Notes: generated by a model not told the origin, from the sequence alone. 64,000 nucleotides of DNA from an uncultured Collinsella sp. (GCA_934668345.1 CAKUNE010000004.1:62001-126000), one strand, 5' to 3'. Shown: positions 1-8,263, counted from the first letter of the stretch. Made by a program: numbers and translations.

Positions 1-1204
1 CGCGCAGGCAGCCGGTGGTATTGCAGTAGCCCTCCATCTGGCTGAGCAGGCGGTAACGGTTCTGGAGCGCCCACGCGCGCTGCTCGTCGTCGAGCGCCTC
101 GTCGGCAGCATCGCCGCGGTCGATCAAAAAGCGGCGCATGCGAAAATCGTTACCGTTCCACAGCAAGTGGCAGCTGGCCGGATCGCCATCGCGGCCGGCG
201 CGGCCCGCCTCCTGGTAGTAGGCCTCGATGCTCTCGGGCACGTTGTTGTGAATCACGTAGCGCACGTTGGGCTTGTCGATGCCCATGCCAAAGGCGTTGG
301 TGGCAACCATCACCTGGATATCGTCGTCGATAAAGGCGCGCTGGCTTTGGCGGCGGGCGTCATTACCCATGCCGGCATGGTAGCGGCCAACGCTAATGCC
401 ACTGGGGCCCAGCGCCTCGGCAAGCTCGCCTGCCAGCGCATCGACCGTCTTACGAGTCGAGCAATACACGATGCCACTCTCGCCCGAATGCGCGATCACA
501 TAGTCGCGCACCCACGCTGCCTTGGCCTTGTCGCCCATCTCCTCGCAACCAAAGTAAAGGTTCTTGCGATCGAAGCCCGTCACCACGGTCGCCGGGTTTT
601 GCAGGCCGAGCATCTGCTGAATGTCCGCGCGCACGCGCTCGGTCGCCGTAGCGGTAAAGGCCGCCACGATGGGGCGCTGCGGCAAGGAGTCAATGAACTC
701 GCGAATCTGCAGGTAGGCGGGGCGGAAATCCTGACCCCACTGGCTCACGCAGTGGGCCTCGTCAATGGCAACGAGCGGCACACCAATGCCGCCGTCCGCC
801 GCGGCCTCCTGCGCAAAGGCTAAAAAGCGCGGCTCGAGCAGGCGCTCGGGCGCCACGTACATAAGCTGGTAGCGGCCCTCGCGCGCCCGCCTGAGCACGG
901 TGTTTTGCTGGGCCGGAGTAAGGCTGGAATTGAGATAGCTGGGTCGTGCGCCCGCCGCGAGCAACGCACGGGTCTGGTCCTCCATAAGCGACAGCAGCGG
1001 ACTCACCACAAAGGTAATGCCGGGCAGCATGAGCGCGGGCACCTGGTAGCAAATGGACTTGCCGGCGCCTGTGGGCATAACGCCCAGCGCATCGCGACCG
1101 GCAAGGATCGCATCGACCATGCGGTCCTGCCCCGGGCGAAACGAGGTGTAGCCAAAATAGGCGCCGAGCGTGTCGAGCGCCATCTGCTGCATGCTATCGG
1201 TCAT
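1..1204 (-). CDS. recQ: RecQ-family ATP-dependent DNA helicase (C-terminus beyond window)
   Basis: Superfamily 2 3'-5' DNA helicase for recombination and replication-fork repair. The minus frame starts at ATG 1204 and stays open to base 1, giving 401 residues. Visible are Walker A (MPTGAGKSICYQ), the DEAH box (AIDEAHCVSQWG), helicase motif VI (YQEAGRAGRDG), and, at the window edge, the start of the RecQ zinc-binding region (EGYCNTTGCLR). The end of the zinc domain and any winged-helix/HRDC domain lie outside. It appears to be a single gene; the next gene upstream is 330 bp away. Function is certain at family level. The symbol could be contested if a second RecQ paralogue exists. Confidence 0.95.
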   Translation of the reverse strand, partial: MTDSMQQMALDTLGAYFGYTSFRPGQDRMVDAILAGRDALGVMPTGAGKSICYQVPALMLPGITFVVSPLLSLMEDQTRALLAAGARPSYLNSSLTPAQQNTVLRRAREGRYQLMYVAPERLLEPRFLAFAQEAAADGGIGVPLVAIDEAHCVSQWGQDFRPAYLQIREFIDSLPQRPIVAAFTATATERVRADIQQMLGLQNPATVVTGFDRKNLYFGCEEMGDKAKAAWVRDYVIAHSGESGIVYCSTRKTVDALAGELAEALGPSGISVGRYHAGMGNDARRQSQRAFIDDDIQVMVATNAFGMGIDKPNVRYVIHNNVPESIEAYYQEAGRAGRDGDPASCHLLWNGNDFRMRRFLIDRGDAADEALDDEQRAWALQNRYRLLSQMEGYCNTTGCLR

Positions 1205-1294
1205 GGTTTCCTAACGTCCAAGTCATCTGCCGCCGATTATACGCCGCCACGCGGACCGGTGCCGCACGGCTGCCGGCCACGCTCATTCTGCGGG

Positions 1295-1350
1295 TAGTCA
1301 TTGGGGACGTTCTTGAATGACTAGTCGTTTAAGAACGTCCCCAACGACTA
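1295..1350. repeat. GTCCC-core inverted repeat with TAGTCATTGGGGAC ends
   Basis: Arms 1295-1314 and 1331-1350 are complementary at 19 of 20 positions around a 16-base centre. The outer bases TAGTCATTGGGGAC recur as the ends of the larger element near 40.2 kb, and the core GAACGTCCCC recurs at 9.6 and 46.2 kb. It lies in the recQ-gntR gap. It could be a non-autonomous mobile element end or a REP-like hairpin. Confidence 0.7.
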
Positions 1351-1386
1351 TCTTGATAAGCGCGGAAACGTCGCCGGTTGAGCATA

Positions 1387-1534
1387 AGTCAGCGAAAACG
1401 CCCCTAAGCGAGCAAGGTGACGTGAAAGAGGAGGGAAGCGTACTTCGGTACGCGACCGACGATTGAACGTCAGATTGCCGCTTAGGGGCGCTTGCAGCGT
1501 CGAGCCGTTACGCGGTTTGGTAAAACCGCGTAAC
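1387..1534. repeat. Structured repeat, copy 1 (covarying stems, possible ncRNA)
   Basis: Plus-strand order: AGTCAGCGA; stem A (1399-1410 with 1479-1490, 12 bp); AAGG then stem B (TGACGT 1418-1423 with ACGTCA 1467-1472); stem C (GCGTAC-TTCG-GTACGC, 1438-1453); then GCAGCGTCGA and a 12-bp terminal hairpin with GGTA loop (1507-1534). The hairpin abuts the stop codon of the GntR gene. Copy 2 at 4290-4436 keeps the loops but has different, still complementary, stems. That is the signature of a conserved structure. The strand is unknown. Confidence 0.7.
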
Positions 1535-2254
1535 TTACATCACCATGACGTAGCGCGATCCCACGTAGTACTGCTTACCCATCAGGACCGGCTCGCCATT
1601 GGGACCGATAAAGCCGGCACGCAGGTTGAGCAGCGGATCGTGCGGAGCAATGCCCAACTCGGCCGCCTGCTCGGCGTTAGCTCGAACGGCCTCGACCGTG
1701 CGGTAGCCAACCGAGACAATCGGCGTTCCGCCAACACGCTCGACCTCGGCAAAAATCGACTTGTCCTCAAGATCTGCCGTCAGCAGCTCACGATAAGCGT
1801 CAAACGGCACAAAAATGTTCTCCTCAAAGATGGGCTCGCCGTCGGCCGTACGCACGCGCTTGATATGCAGCAGCAGCGCATCCTTCTGCAGACCAAAGAA
1901 TTCCATCTCATTTTGGCGCGCCGGAACGATCTGACGATCGACCACGTGTGCGCCCGCCTTCATGCCGTTGTCGGCACACAGCGCGGTAAACGTCTGCAGC
2001 GTCGAGGCGTGGAACTGGCGATTGATGTGCGGCGTGGAAACAAAGGTGCCGCGGCCCTGTTGCTTAACCAGGTAGCCATCGGAGCAGAGCTCTTCGACGG
2101 CGCGGCGCACCGTAATTCGGCTCACCTCGTACTGCTCGGCTAGCTCAAGCTCTGACGGAATACGCTCCTTGGGTGCATAAACACCTTTCTCGATCGCATC
2201 CTTAATTTCGTCGTAAATCTGCTGGTAAAGCGGTGCATTTTTGGGCGCAGGCAT
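1535..2254 (-). CDS. GntR-family transcriptional regulator with UTRA ligand domain (HutC/FrlR type)
   Basis: 239 residues. The N-terminal winged helix (about residues 8-75, with the typical YAPKERIPSELELAEQYEVS and VSRITVRRAVEEL segments) binds DNA. The remainder is a UTRA domain, which in this family binds sugar phosphates or amino-acid derivatives. The regulator probably controls the PTS locus upstream on the same strand: a TATAACGTCTT sequence lies in its own promoter region (2297-2307) and recurs before the PTS operon (8253-8263). FrlR of B. subtilis and other Amadori-sugar regulators belong to this class. The ligand is inferred, not seen. Confidence 0.88.
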   Translation of the reverse strand: MPAPKNAPLYQQIYDEIKDAIEKGVYAPKERIPSELELAEQYEVSRITVRRAVEELCSDGYLVKQQGRGTFVSTPHINRQFHASTLQTFTALCADNGMKAGAHVVDRQIVPARQNEMEFFGLQKDALLLHIKRVRTADGEPIFEENIFVPFDAYRELLTADLEDKSIFAEVERVGGTPIVSVGYRTVEAVRANAEQAAELGIAPHDPLLNLRAGFIGPNGEPVLMGKQYYVGSRYVMVM

Positions 2255-2296
2255 GTCTGATCACTCTTATCAAAATATCGAAATAACTAATACGTA

Positions 2297-2307
2297 TATA
2301 ACGTCTT
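2297..2307. promoter_or_regulatory. Candidate GntR operator TATAACGTCTT
   Basis: An 11-base sequence in the AT-rich region before the GntR gene. It is identical to the sequence before the PTS EIIAB gene at 8253-8263, and its core (ACGTTATA in reverse) occurs upstream of the EamA gene at 9530-9537. This suggests autoregulation plus a common regulon. Confidence 0.45.
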
Positions 2308-2358
2308 TTTATATGTTACCTCAGTTTGATAAAACGATACACCACATACAGCAAATCC

Positions 2359-3366
2359 TTACTTGCCGTCGTCCTGCTGCAGGCTGTCCTGCTCGATGAG
2401 GCGCGCCTGCCTGCTGGCCATGCGCGCGGGCTTATCGGGATCGGGTACGGCCGTGGGCATGGGCTCGTCGACATGGCCGCCCCACCAGCCGCCCACAAAG
2501 TTGAGCGTGTGGAACACGTTGATCACGGCGCCGGGATCAATGTCGCACACCAGTTTGATAATGTCCTGGCTCTCGTAGGTCGAGACAACGGCATGCAGCA
2601 GGTACATCTTTTCGCGGCTGTATCCGCCGATGACCTCGGCACAGCTAATGCCGTGCTGAAAATGGTCAACATAGGCAGTCATGACCTCGTCTGCCTTGCG
2701 CGTCGTGATCTGGAGCGTCACGCGGTCGTAGCGACGATAGAAACTGTCGATGGTCTTGGTCGAAATAAACTGGAACACGATGGAGTACGCCGCATTGTCC
2801 CAGCCAAACATAAAGCCAAAGATCGCCAGGATAAAGCAGTTGAAACCAAAGATAACGCCCCAGATGGTCTTGCCCGTGTGGTTGGAGACCCACAGCGCGA
2901 TAAAGTCGGTGCCGCCGGTGGATGCGCCGGACTTGAGCGCGATGGCAGCGCCCAGACCCGAGACCACACCGCCAAAAATAATGAGCATGATCTTGTCGCC
3001 CAAAAACGGCGCGAAGTGAAAGACGTTGAGGAACAGCGACGAGAGCACGACCTGCATCATCGAGAAGATAACGAAGCGCTTGCTAATGCCGCTCCAGCAT
3101 AGGAGCGCCACGGGGATGTTGAGCGCGAGCATGCCGAGCGAGATGTCGATGTGAACGCCGCCCAGCGAGGTAACGCGATCGAGCAGGACCGCGACGCCGG
3201 TGAGTCCACTCGGAAGCAGGTCGGCGGGCTGAATGAACGCCTGGATCAGAAATGTCTGGAGAACGGCGGAAATTGTGACCGCCACGGCGGTGATGGCGCG
3301 GCGGACGATGGTGAGGCGGCCGAGCACGAGCACGCGGTCCGTGAGCTGATCGATGGCGTTCGCCAC
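2359..3366 (-). CDS. YitT family membrane protein (DUF161 + DUF2179)
   Basis: 335 residues. The first ~210 contain five or so hydrophobic segments with the family motif SGASTGGTDFIA (about residues 146-157). The later part, from about 210 to 295, is the soluble DUF2179 domain (ISCAEVIGGYSREKMYLLHAVV). The C-terminal ~40 residues are hydrophilic and variable. The YitT family is widespread in Firmicutes and Actinobacteria, its function remains poorly defined, and a transport role is only suspected. ATG 3366 is preceded by GAAAGGAG. It stands between the GntR regulator and the HAD phosphatase on the same strand, with a 104-bp gap to gntR that holds a separate regulatory region. Confidence 0.9.
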   Translation of the reverse strand: MANAIDQLTDRVLVLGRLTIVRRAITAVAVTISAVLQTFLIQAFIQPADLLPSGLTGVAVLLDRVTSLGGVHIDISLGMLALNIPVALLCWSGISKRFVIFSMMQVVLSSLFLNVFHFAPFLGDKIMLIIFGGVVSGLGAAIALKSGASTGGTDFIALWVSNHTGKTIWGVIFGFNCFILAIFGFMFGWDNAAYSIVFQFISTKTIDSFYRRYDRVTLQITTRKADEVMTAYVDHFQHGISCAEVIGGYSREKMYLLHAVVSTYESQDIIKLVCDIDPGAVINVFHTLNFVGGWWGGHVDEPMPTAVPDPDKPARMASRQARLIEQDSLQQDDGK

Positions 3367-3492
3367 GTAGGCTCCTTTCGAAGGCAGATGTAGTTGTGGG
3401 GCATGGCCGCGATTGTAGCATGGAGCGTGCGGGGGCGCTTCAATTCACCCTCTCTCGACAACCGTCAGAAGGACCGTGAGGCCGCTTAAAAG

Positions 3493-3527
3493 AAAAACGC
3501 CGTGAAGAGAGCGATCCCTTCACGGCG
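3493..3527 (-). terminator. Rho-independent terminator after HAD gene
   Basis: On the minus strand CGCCGTGAAG pairs with CTTCACGGCG and is followed by TTTTTC. It lies 46 bases past the HAD stop codon. Confidence 0.85.
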
Positions 3528-3550
3528 AATTCGGCGTTTGCCCAGATAAA

Positions 3551-3585
3551 ACCTGCCAAAATAAACCTGTCCCTAAATGGCAGGT
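3551..3585. repeat. 35-bp hairpin repeat with GTCCCTAAATGG core, copy 1
   Basis: ACCTGCCA and TGGCAGGT form the arms of a 35-base unit that recurs at 11670-11704 with one base change. Its CTA supplies, in reverse, the TAG stop of the HAD gene (3573-3575), so the repeat overlaps the last codons of that gene. Confidence 0.8.
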
Positions 3586-4202
3586 AGGATGTCGGTCAGG
3601 TTGTCGATGACAACGTCGGCGGCGGACTGATCCAGGTTGACGCCCTCGTGCGGACGCAGCGCCAGGACGCGGGCGCCGGAACGCTTGCCAGCCTCGATGC
3701 CCAAAGGCGAATCCTCGATAACCAGGCACTCGGCGGGCTCCACTCCCAGCGCTTCCATGGCACGCAGGTAGATCTCGGGATCGGGCTTAAACGCACTGCA
3801 CTCGTGACCGCTGATGGTGTAATCCAGCACGTCGGCAATACCGACGATCTCCACCAGCTCGTCGATCAGCTCACGATAGGACGAGCTCGCGATGGCGCAC
3901 TTCACGCCGCGCTCGTGTAGCTCGCGCATCACCGGCTCCGTCTGCTCGTTGAGCAACTCGGCATACGGAACGGGATGGACCGGGCTGTATACCTGCTTGT
4001 ACTCCACGCGCAGGCGCTCGCGCAGCTCGACATCGTCGGGCACCAGCGCCTGCCAAATGGCAGGTTCATTAGACCCCGAAAGGTCGGGGATCTCGTCAAA
4101 ATGGAACCCCTTCTCTTCCATAAACGCCACGCGGCGACGGTTGTAGAACCACTCGGTATCGACCAGAACGCCGTCCATATCAAACAGCACTGCCTTGATC
4201 AC
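3573..4202 (-). CDS. HAD-superfamily phosphatase, beta-phosphoglucomutase-like subfamily
   Basis: 209 residues. Motif I DMDGVLVDTE (residues 8-17) carries the nucleophile Asp and the acid/base Asp. Motif II is the serine in CAIASSSYRELI, and motif III/IV is VIEDSPLGIEAG. The alpha-helical cap inserted between motifs I and II marks the PgmB/CbbY-type subfamily. The substrate cannot be told from sequence; sugar phosphates are usual. ATG 4202 follows AGGAGGTCGCCG. The gene is followed by a clear terminator. Its 3' end is provided by the 35-bp repeat, so the last residues (LPAI) may have been altered when the repeat arrived. Confidence 0.9.
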   Translation of the reverse strand: MIKAVLFDMDGVLVDTEWFYNRRRVAFMEEKGFHFDEIPDLSGSNEPAIWQALVPDDVELRERLRVEYKQVYSPVHPVPYAELLNEQTEPVMRELHERGVKCAIASSSYRELIDELVEIVGIADVLDYTISGHECSAFKPDPEIYLRAMEALGVEPAECLVIEDSPLGIEAGKRSGARVLALRPHEGVNLDQSAADVVIDNLTDILPAI

Positions 4203-4289
4203 GGCGACCTCCTAAAACAATTGACAGTTTTCCTCCGGGACAAATAGCGCACAACGCCATCGATATAGTTCAACGCCCCGTTATTGGCA

Positions 4290-4436
4290 AAGTCAGCGAG
4301 CGAGTCTCTGTCGTGACAAGGTGCCGTGAAATGAAAGGGCGCTGACCTTTCGGTCGCGCCCTTGAAATTGAACGGCAGATTGTCCGACAGAGGCTCGCGC
4401 AGCGTCGACCTCTCCGCCGTTCGGTAGAACGGCGGA
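4290..4436. repeat. Structured repeat, copy 2 (covarying stems, possible ncRNA)
   Basis: Same layout as 1387-1534. Stem A is 4300-4313 with 4385-4398 (14 bp, one T/G pair that is a wobble only if the plus strand is RNA). Stem B is TGCCGT 4322-4327 with ACGGCA 4372-4377. Stem C is 4335-4347 with 4352-4363. The terminal hairpin is 4413-4436 with a GGTA loop. The conserved single-stranded blocks are AGTCAGCGA, CAAGGTG, CGTGAAA, ATTGAACG, CAGATTG and GCAGCGTCGA. It ends 5 bases from the stop codon of the SIS gene. Confidence 0.7.
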
Positions 4437-4441
4437 ACCTA

Positions 4442-5425
4442 TTAGTAGGAAAGCTTCCACATGTAGCGACGCATGGTCAGCGGGTGCTGACGGGCCTCGG
4501 CGATCTGGTTGCCGTACTCGCGCATAACGGCGAGGTGCAGCAGCGGGTTGAAGTAGGTGATGACGCTCGCGGGCACGGCGTCAGCCAGGCCGTAGTCCTT
4601 GGAGTCGATCAGAGCGACCTTGGCGCCCATGCGCTCAAGGAAGGTGAGGGCGCGGGCGTCCATCGGACGGGTGGCGCCATCGGACATGAAGAAGACGTAG
4701 GGCTTACCCTCGGTGGAAACCTCGAACGGGCCGTGGAAGTACTCGCCGGTGTTGTAGGCGGCAGCGTCGATCCACTGCATCTCGGTAAACAGGAAGGCGG
4801 CGTGAGAATAAGCCATCTTCTCGGAGGCACCGGAAGCCATGAAGTAGATCATCTTGTCGTCCTTGAAGTCCTCGGCGAACTTCTTGGCGAGCTTCTTGCA
4901 GTGCTGAGCGGCGTTCTCGCAGAGATCGAAGATGTTGGTGAGGCCGGTGATCATGTCCTCGTAGTGGTCATAGCCCTCGGTCTGCTGAAGGATCTCGAGA
5001 GCAAGAGCGATGGCATAGCCGGGCTTCTCGCACTTGGCAGCGTAGTTGGCGTGGAAGCCGTGGACGATGACGTGGTCGGCGTCGACGGTCAGAGCGGAGC
5101 CAGCCTTGTTGGTGAGGGAGACGACCGGGCAGTTGTGCTTCTTGGCGGTCTTGTTGGCCTCGACGGTCTCGGGCGTGGAGCCACCGAGGGAGCAGGTGAT
5201 CACGAAGGTGTGCTCGTTGACCCAGGAGGGCGTGTCGTAGTTGAACTCGTTAGCGGTGAAGATCTGAACGTTCAGCTTGTCCGTGTTGTTGGCCAGGAAG
5301 TACTTGGCGGGGTACAGGTCGGACATGGAAGCGCCGCAGCCGACGAAGGCGACGCTGTGGATCTCGTGGTTGGACAGGACGTCAGCGACGATCTGCTTAG
5401 GGAGGTTAAGGTCGATCTCGTACAT
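4442..5425 (-). CDS. SIS-domain sugar isomerase/deglycase, FrlB/GfrF-like (fructoselysine 6-phosphate deglycase family)
   Basis: 327 residues from ATG 5425, which has AAAGGA nine bases upstream; earlier in-frame ATGs lack spacing. Two SIS domains are visible: VGCGASMSDLYPAKYF near the start with the phosphosugar-binding TCSLGGSTPETVEANK block, and a second domain from about residue 170. The C-terminal RRYMWKLSY matches the tail typical of FrlB-type proteins. In that family the enzyme splits 6-phosphofructoselysine or a related Amadori product to sugar 6-phosphate and amine. It is the last gene of the PTS operon EIIAB-EIIC-EIID-SIS. The exact substrate (fructoselysine, glucoselysine or another glycated amine) is inferred. 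Confidence 0.82.
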   Translation of the reverse strand: MYEIDLNLPKQIVADVLSNHEIHSVAFVGCGASMSDLYPAKYFLANNTDKLNVQIFTANEFNYDTPSWVNEHTFVITCSLGGSTPETVEANKTAKKHNCPVVSLTNKAGSALTVDADHVIVHGFHANYAAKCEKPGYAIALALEILQQTEGYDHYEDMITGLTNIFDLCENAAQHCKKLAKKFAEDFKDDKMIYFMASGASEKMAYSHAAFLFTEMQWIDAAAYNTGEYFHGPFEVSTEGKPYVFFMSDGATRPMDARALTFLERMGAKVALIDSKDYGLADAVPASVITYFNPLLHLAVMREYGNQIAEARQHPLTMRRYMWKLSY

Positions 5426-5518
5426 CTGACACATTCCTTTCGATTTTTGCGGCGCCACTTTGCCGGACGCTCGCAGGGTTACCGTGATTTGGACCGAGTC
5501 GCCGGCCCGTTGAGGATG

Positions 5519-5589
5519 TGCCAAAGGGACTGTCCTTTGACACATTTAGGGATGGAAGCCTGCCTGGGGTATGGGATGCCAGGCAGGCT
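5519..5589. repeat. GTCC-core repeat plus perfect 11-bp hairpin
   Basis: Contains CAAAGG-GACTGT-CCTTTG, then AGCCTGCCTGG (5557-5567) perfectly paired with 5579-5589. It sits in the 197-bp gap between the EIID and SIS genes of one operon, so it could attenuate or stabilise the transcript. The TTTAGGGA segment echoes the TCCCTAAA core of the 35-bp repeats. Confidence 0.65.
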
Positions 5590-5622
5590 CCCCGGGGAAA
5601 GCGGTTAGACGCTTGGTCGCGA

Positions 5623-6456
5623 CTAGGCCAGGATGCCGGCCGCGGAGAGGGCGATGCCGCCCACGATGGCGATCACGAGAAGCCAACCGGTGTTGACGTT
5701 CTTCTTGATGAGCCAGTACATAAGGCCGGTGAGGCCAAGGGAGATCATCTGGGGCATCATGCCGTCCAGGATGTCCTGGATCACGACGGTGCCGTCAGCG
5801 AACTGCAGCGGGGTGGTGGCGCCGATCAGCGTAGCGATCATGCCGCCCACGGACATAAGACCCACGATGCCGCAGACATACATGAGCTTCTCCATGAGGT
5901 CGCCGCCCTGAAGCTTGCTCAGGTACTCGTGGCCGCCCTGATAGCCCATCTTGGCTGCGAACCAAGTGATCAGCACGGAGGGGACGATGGAGATGAGCAT
6001 GGCCAGGATCGGGCCCATGATGGAGCCCTGCTGAGCCAGCTGAACGCCCAGGCCAAAGGCGATAACGCGGATGGTGCCCTGGAAGAAGGAGTCACCAATA
6101 CCGGAAAGCGGACCCATGAGGGAGGTCTTGACCGCGTTGATCGAATCGGGATCGAAGTTCTCGGGATCCTTGGCGTACTCCTCCTCCATGGAGGCGGAGA
6201 GGCCCAGGATGAAAGCGCTCGTCTGCGGGGTGCAGTTGTAGAACGCCATGTGACGGTGGTAAGCCTCTTTCTTAGCAGCGAGCTGCTTGGGGTCGGACTC
6301 GTCCGGATAGAGGCGATCGAGCGTGGGAACCATGCCGTAGAGGAAGCCCATGTTCATCTGACGCTCGTAGTTCCAAGAGGCCTGGATGGCCCAGGAGCGC
6401 CAGAAGAACTGGCTGACCTTCTTGTTCAGGGACACGTCCTTGGTTGCGGTTGCCAT
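5623..6456 (-). CDS. PTS system mannose/fructose/sorbose family IID component
   Basis: 277 residues from ATG 6456 (AAGGAGGA upstream); longer in-frame starts lack a ribosome site. It is a membrane-bound EIID subunit. The family hallmarks FFWRSWAIQASWNYERQMNMGF, here near residues 17-38, and GIGDSFFQGTIRVIAFGLG are clear, and the C-terminus is hydrophobic. EIID pairs with EIIC to form the sugar channel of mannose-type PTS transporters. It lies 13 bp after the EIIC gene. The homologous gfrD and manZ proteins have about the same length. Confidence 0.93.
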   Translation of the reverse strand: MATATKDVSLNKKVSQFFWRSWAIQASWNYERQMNMGFLYGMVPTLDRLYPDESDPKQLAAKKEAYHRHMAFYNCTPQTSAFILGLSASMEEEYAKDPENFDPDSINAVKTSLMGPLSGIGDSFFQGTIRVIAFGLGVQLAQQGSIMGPILAMLISIVPSVLITWFAAKMGYQGGHEYLSKLQGGDLMEKLMYVCGIVGLMSVGGMIATLIGATTPLQFADGTVVIQDILDGMMPQMISLGLTGLMYWLIKKNVNTGWLLVIAIVGGIALSAAGILA

Positions 6457-6469
6457 AGTGTGTTCCTCC

Positions 6470-7264
6470 TTAGTCTTCGTCGTCTTCGAGCGGATCGTAG
6501 TCGGAATCGACACCGGCGGCTGCATGGGAACCGTTGAACTTGAAGCCCATGAAGACGACAGCCAGGCACACACCGATCAGAGCGACCGCGATGACGGACA
6601 GGTTGAGGTAAGCGGCGAGCAGGAAACCGATGAACAGGAACGGAGTCATACCCTTCTTGATCATCATGGTGAGCAGCAGGGCCAAGCCGTAGGCGGTCAT
6701 GATCTTGGTCGAAACGTTAAGACCAGTGGACAGCCACTCGGGAACCATGTTGACGATGGCCTGAACCAGGTCGGTGCCAACAAAGACGGCGAGGAAGATC
6801 GGCAGGAAGTACATGACGGCGTACAGACCGGAGCCGGCGCAGATGTGCATACGGTAAGCGGTCTTGAACTTTCCGTTATCGATCGCGCTATCTGCCACAT
6901 GGGTGAGGGCGGCGATGATGGAACGGAACACGATGCCGAGGAGCTGACCCAGGACGGCGACCGGGATGGCGATCGTCATGGCGGTCTCGGCGGAAGCATC
7001 GGTCAGGCACGCAAAGGCAGCGGCCACGATGCCGCCCAGGACCATATCGGGCGGAACGGCGGCGCCGACCTGCACCAGACCCATGGACACGAGCTCGACG
7101 GCGGCACCGACGGCAAGGCCGGTGGGCACATCGCCCAGCAGCAGACCGACGAGCGTAGCGCCAACGAGAGGCTGCTCGAAGTTAAGACGACCGAGCAGGC
7201 GGGAGTCCCACATGCAGAACACGCCGACGAGGCCGACGAGCACCGCACTGATGAACGTATTCAT
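6470..7264 (-). CDS. PTS system mannose/fructose/sorbose family IIC component
   Basis: 264 residues, starting at ATG 7264 with GAAAGGAG upstream. It is a polytopic membrane permease of the mannose-family PTS. The segments NFEQPLVGATLVGLLLGDVP and GAAVELVSMGLVQVGAAVPPD are typical of EIIC-Man proteins. It forms the substrate channel together with EIID, encoded immediately downstream. Its acidic, hydrophilic last 30 residues (DYDPLEDDED) are a lineage feature. It is cotranscribed with EIIAB (37-bp gap). Confidence 0.93.
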   Translation of the reverse strand: MNTFISAVLVGLVGVFCMWDSRLLGRLNFEQPLVGATLVGLLLGDVPTGLAVGAAVELVSMGLVQVGAAVPPDMVLGGIVAAAFACLTDASAETAMTIAIPVAVLGQLLGIVFRSIIAALTHVADSAIDNGKFKTAYRMHICAGSGLYAVMYFLPIFLAVFVGTDLVQAIVNMVPEWLSTGLNVSTKIMTAYGLALLLTMMIKKGMTPFLFIGFLLAAYLNLSVIAVALIGVCLAVVFMGFKFNGSHAAAGVDSDYDPLEDDED

Positions 7265-7300
7265 ACCCTTCTCCTTTCAGTCAGGCAAAAGCCTGGTTGA

Positions 7301-8224
7301 TTACAGCTTGGCGTCGATGTCGACGCTCTGATACGTAGGGGTCTGCTGGACGTAGAGCTTGATGCCCATGTCGAGCAGCTGGTTGACGTCGGCCTTCTGG
7401 GTGGCGTCGAGGAAGACGGAGCTGTCCTTGCCGCCGACCTGATCGGCACCGTCGTGGTTGGCGGTGGCGCCCAGGTTGATGGCGTCGAGCTTGTAGCCCT
7501 GGCAGAACTGCAGCATCTCAGCCGTGTTACCAAAGACGAACATGACGCGCTCGCCGAGGGTGTTGAGCTTGTCCATCTTGGCGAGGGCACGCTCGACGGT
7601 GAAGACGTTCAGGCGCACGCCCTGAGGCTTGGCCAGCTTAAGAGCGCCCTTCTTGATGTCATCGTTGGCGGCAGCGTTGTCGACGACGATGATGCGCTCG
7701 GCCTGAACCTTGGTGGTCCAGGTAAAGACGACCTGGCCATGCAGCAGACGGTAGTCAAGACGTGCGAGGACGATCTTGGCGGGACCGGAGCTGTGACGGG
7801 ACGCCTTGGCCTTCTTGGCGGGAGCCGCGGCGACCTCGACCGGTGCGTTGGGGTTGGTCAGACCGGTGCGAGCCTCGTTGATGAGGGCCGCGAGCTCGGC
7901 ACCCTTGACGGGGGCGGGGCTCATAGCGAGCGTCAGCGCCAGCGGAATGTTGAAACCGCTGACAACCGTGAACTTCGTGCCGTTCTTGGAAAGCTCGACC
8001 ATGCTGTTGTTGACCGAGCTGCCGAGCATATCGGTCAGCACATAGACGGTGTCGTCCGCGTTGAACGTGGCGATCATGGCGTCCACCTTATTGGTGATGG
8101 GCTCCTTGTCGTCACGAGCAAGCGACACGACGTGGACGTTCGACACGTCGCCGAGAACCATCTCGAGCGTGTCTTTGGCGCCTGCAGCCAGGCCGCCATG
8201 AGATGCGAGAATGATCTGATTCAT
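7301..8224 (-). CDS. PTS system mannose-type IIAB fusion
   Basis: 307 residues. The EIIA domain (about 1-125) has the phosphorylatable His9 in IILASHGGLAAG. An Ala/Pro/Lys linker (about 126-147) follows, then an EIIB domain (from about 149) with the phospho-His162 in RLDYRLLHGQVV. Phosphate passes from HPr to His9, to His162 and then to sugar. Fusion of A and B is common in ManX but separate in GfrA/GfrB. It is the first gene of the operon, with SD GGAGGCAAG. The operator-like TATAACGTCTT lies 28 bases upstream of the start. Confidence 0.93.
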   Translation of the reverse strand: MNQIILASHGGLAAGAKDTLEMVLGDVSNVHVVSLARDDKEPITNKVDAMIATFNADDTVYVLTDMLGSSVNNSMVELSKNGTKFTVVSGFNIPLALTLAMSPAPVKGAELAALINEARTGLTNPNAPVEVAAAPAKKAKASRHSSGPAKIVLARLDYRLLHGQVVFTWTTKVQAERIIVVDNAAANDDIKKGALKLAKPQGVRLNVFTVERALAKMDKLNTLGERVMFVFGNTAEMLQFCQGYKLDAINLGATANHDGADQVGGKDSSVFLDATQKADVNQLLDMGIKLYVQQTPTYQSVDIDAKL

Positions 8225-8252
8225 CTTGCCTCCTCCTTTTCGTTATGGTCAT

Positions 8253-8263
8253 TATAACGTCTT
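8253..8263. promoter_or_regulatory. Candidate GntR operator before the PTS operon
   Basis: TATAACGTCTT is identical to 2297-2307, followed by ATACGTT. It stands 28 bases before the EIIAB start in an AT-rich stretch suited to a promoter. A GntR-type site here would couple PTS expression to the regulator at 1535-2254. The rest of the gap up to 8407 shows no gene. Confidence 0.45.

Noticed and set aside
4049-4064. CCTGCCAAATGGCAGG near-palindrome inside the HAD gene
   Set aside because: It resembles the arms of the 35-bp repeat but encodes conserved-looking protein sequence (PAIWQAL) and is explained by chance plus codon use.
1387-4436. Integron attC-like sites
   Set aside because: The covarying stems recall attC folding, but no integrase, no R' and L' box pattern and no cassette array are present.
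5426-5545. Longer start for the first SIS gene
   Set aside because: The extra residues have no ribosome site, whereas ATG 5425 has AAAGGA at good spacing and gives the family-typical start.
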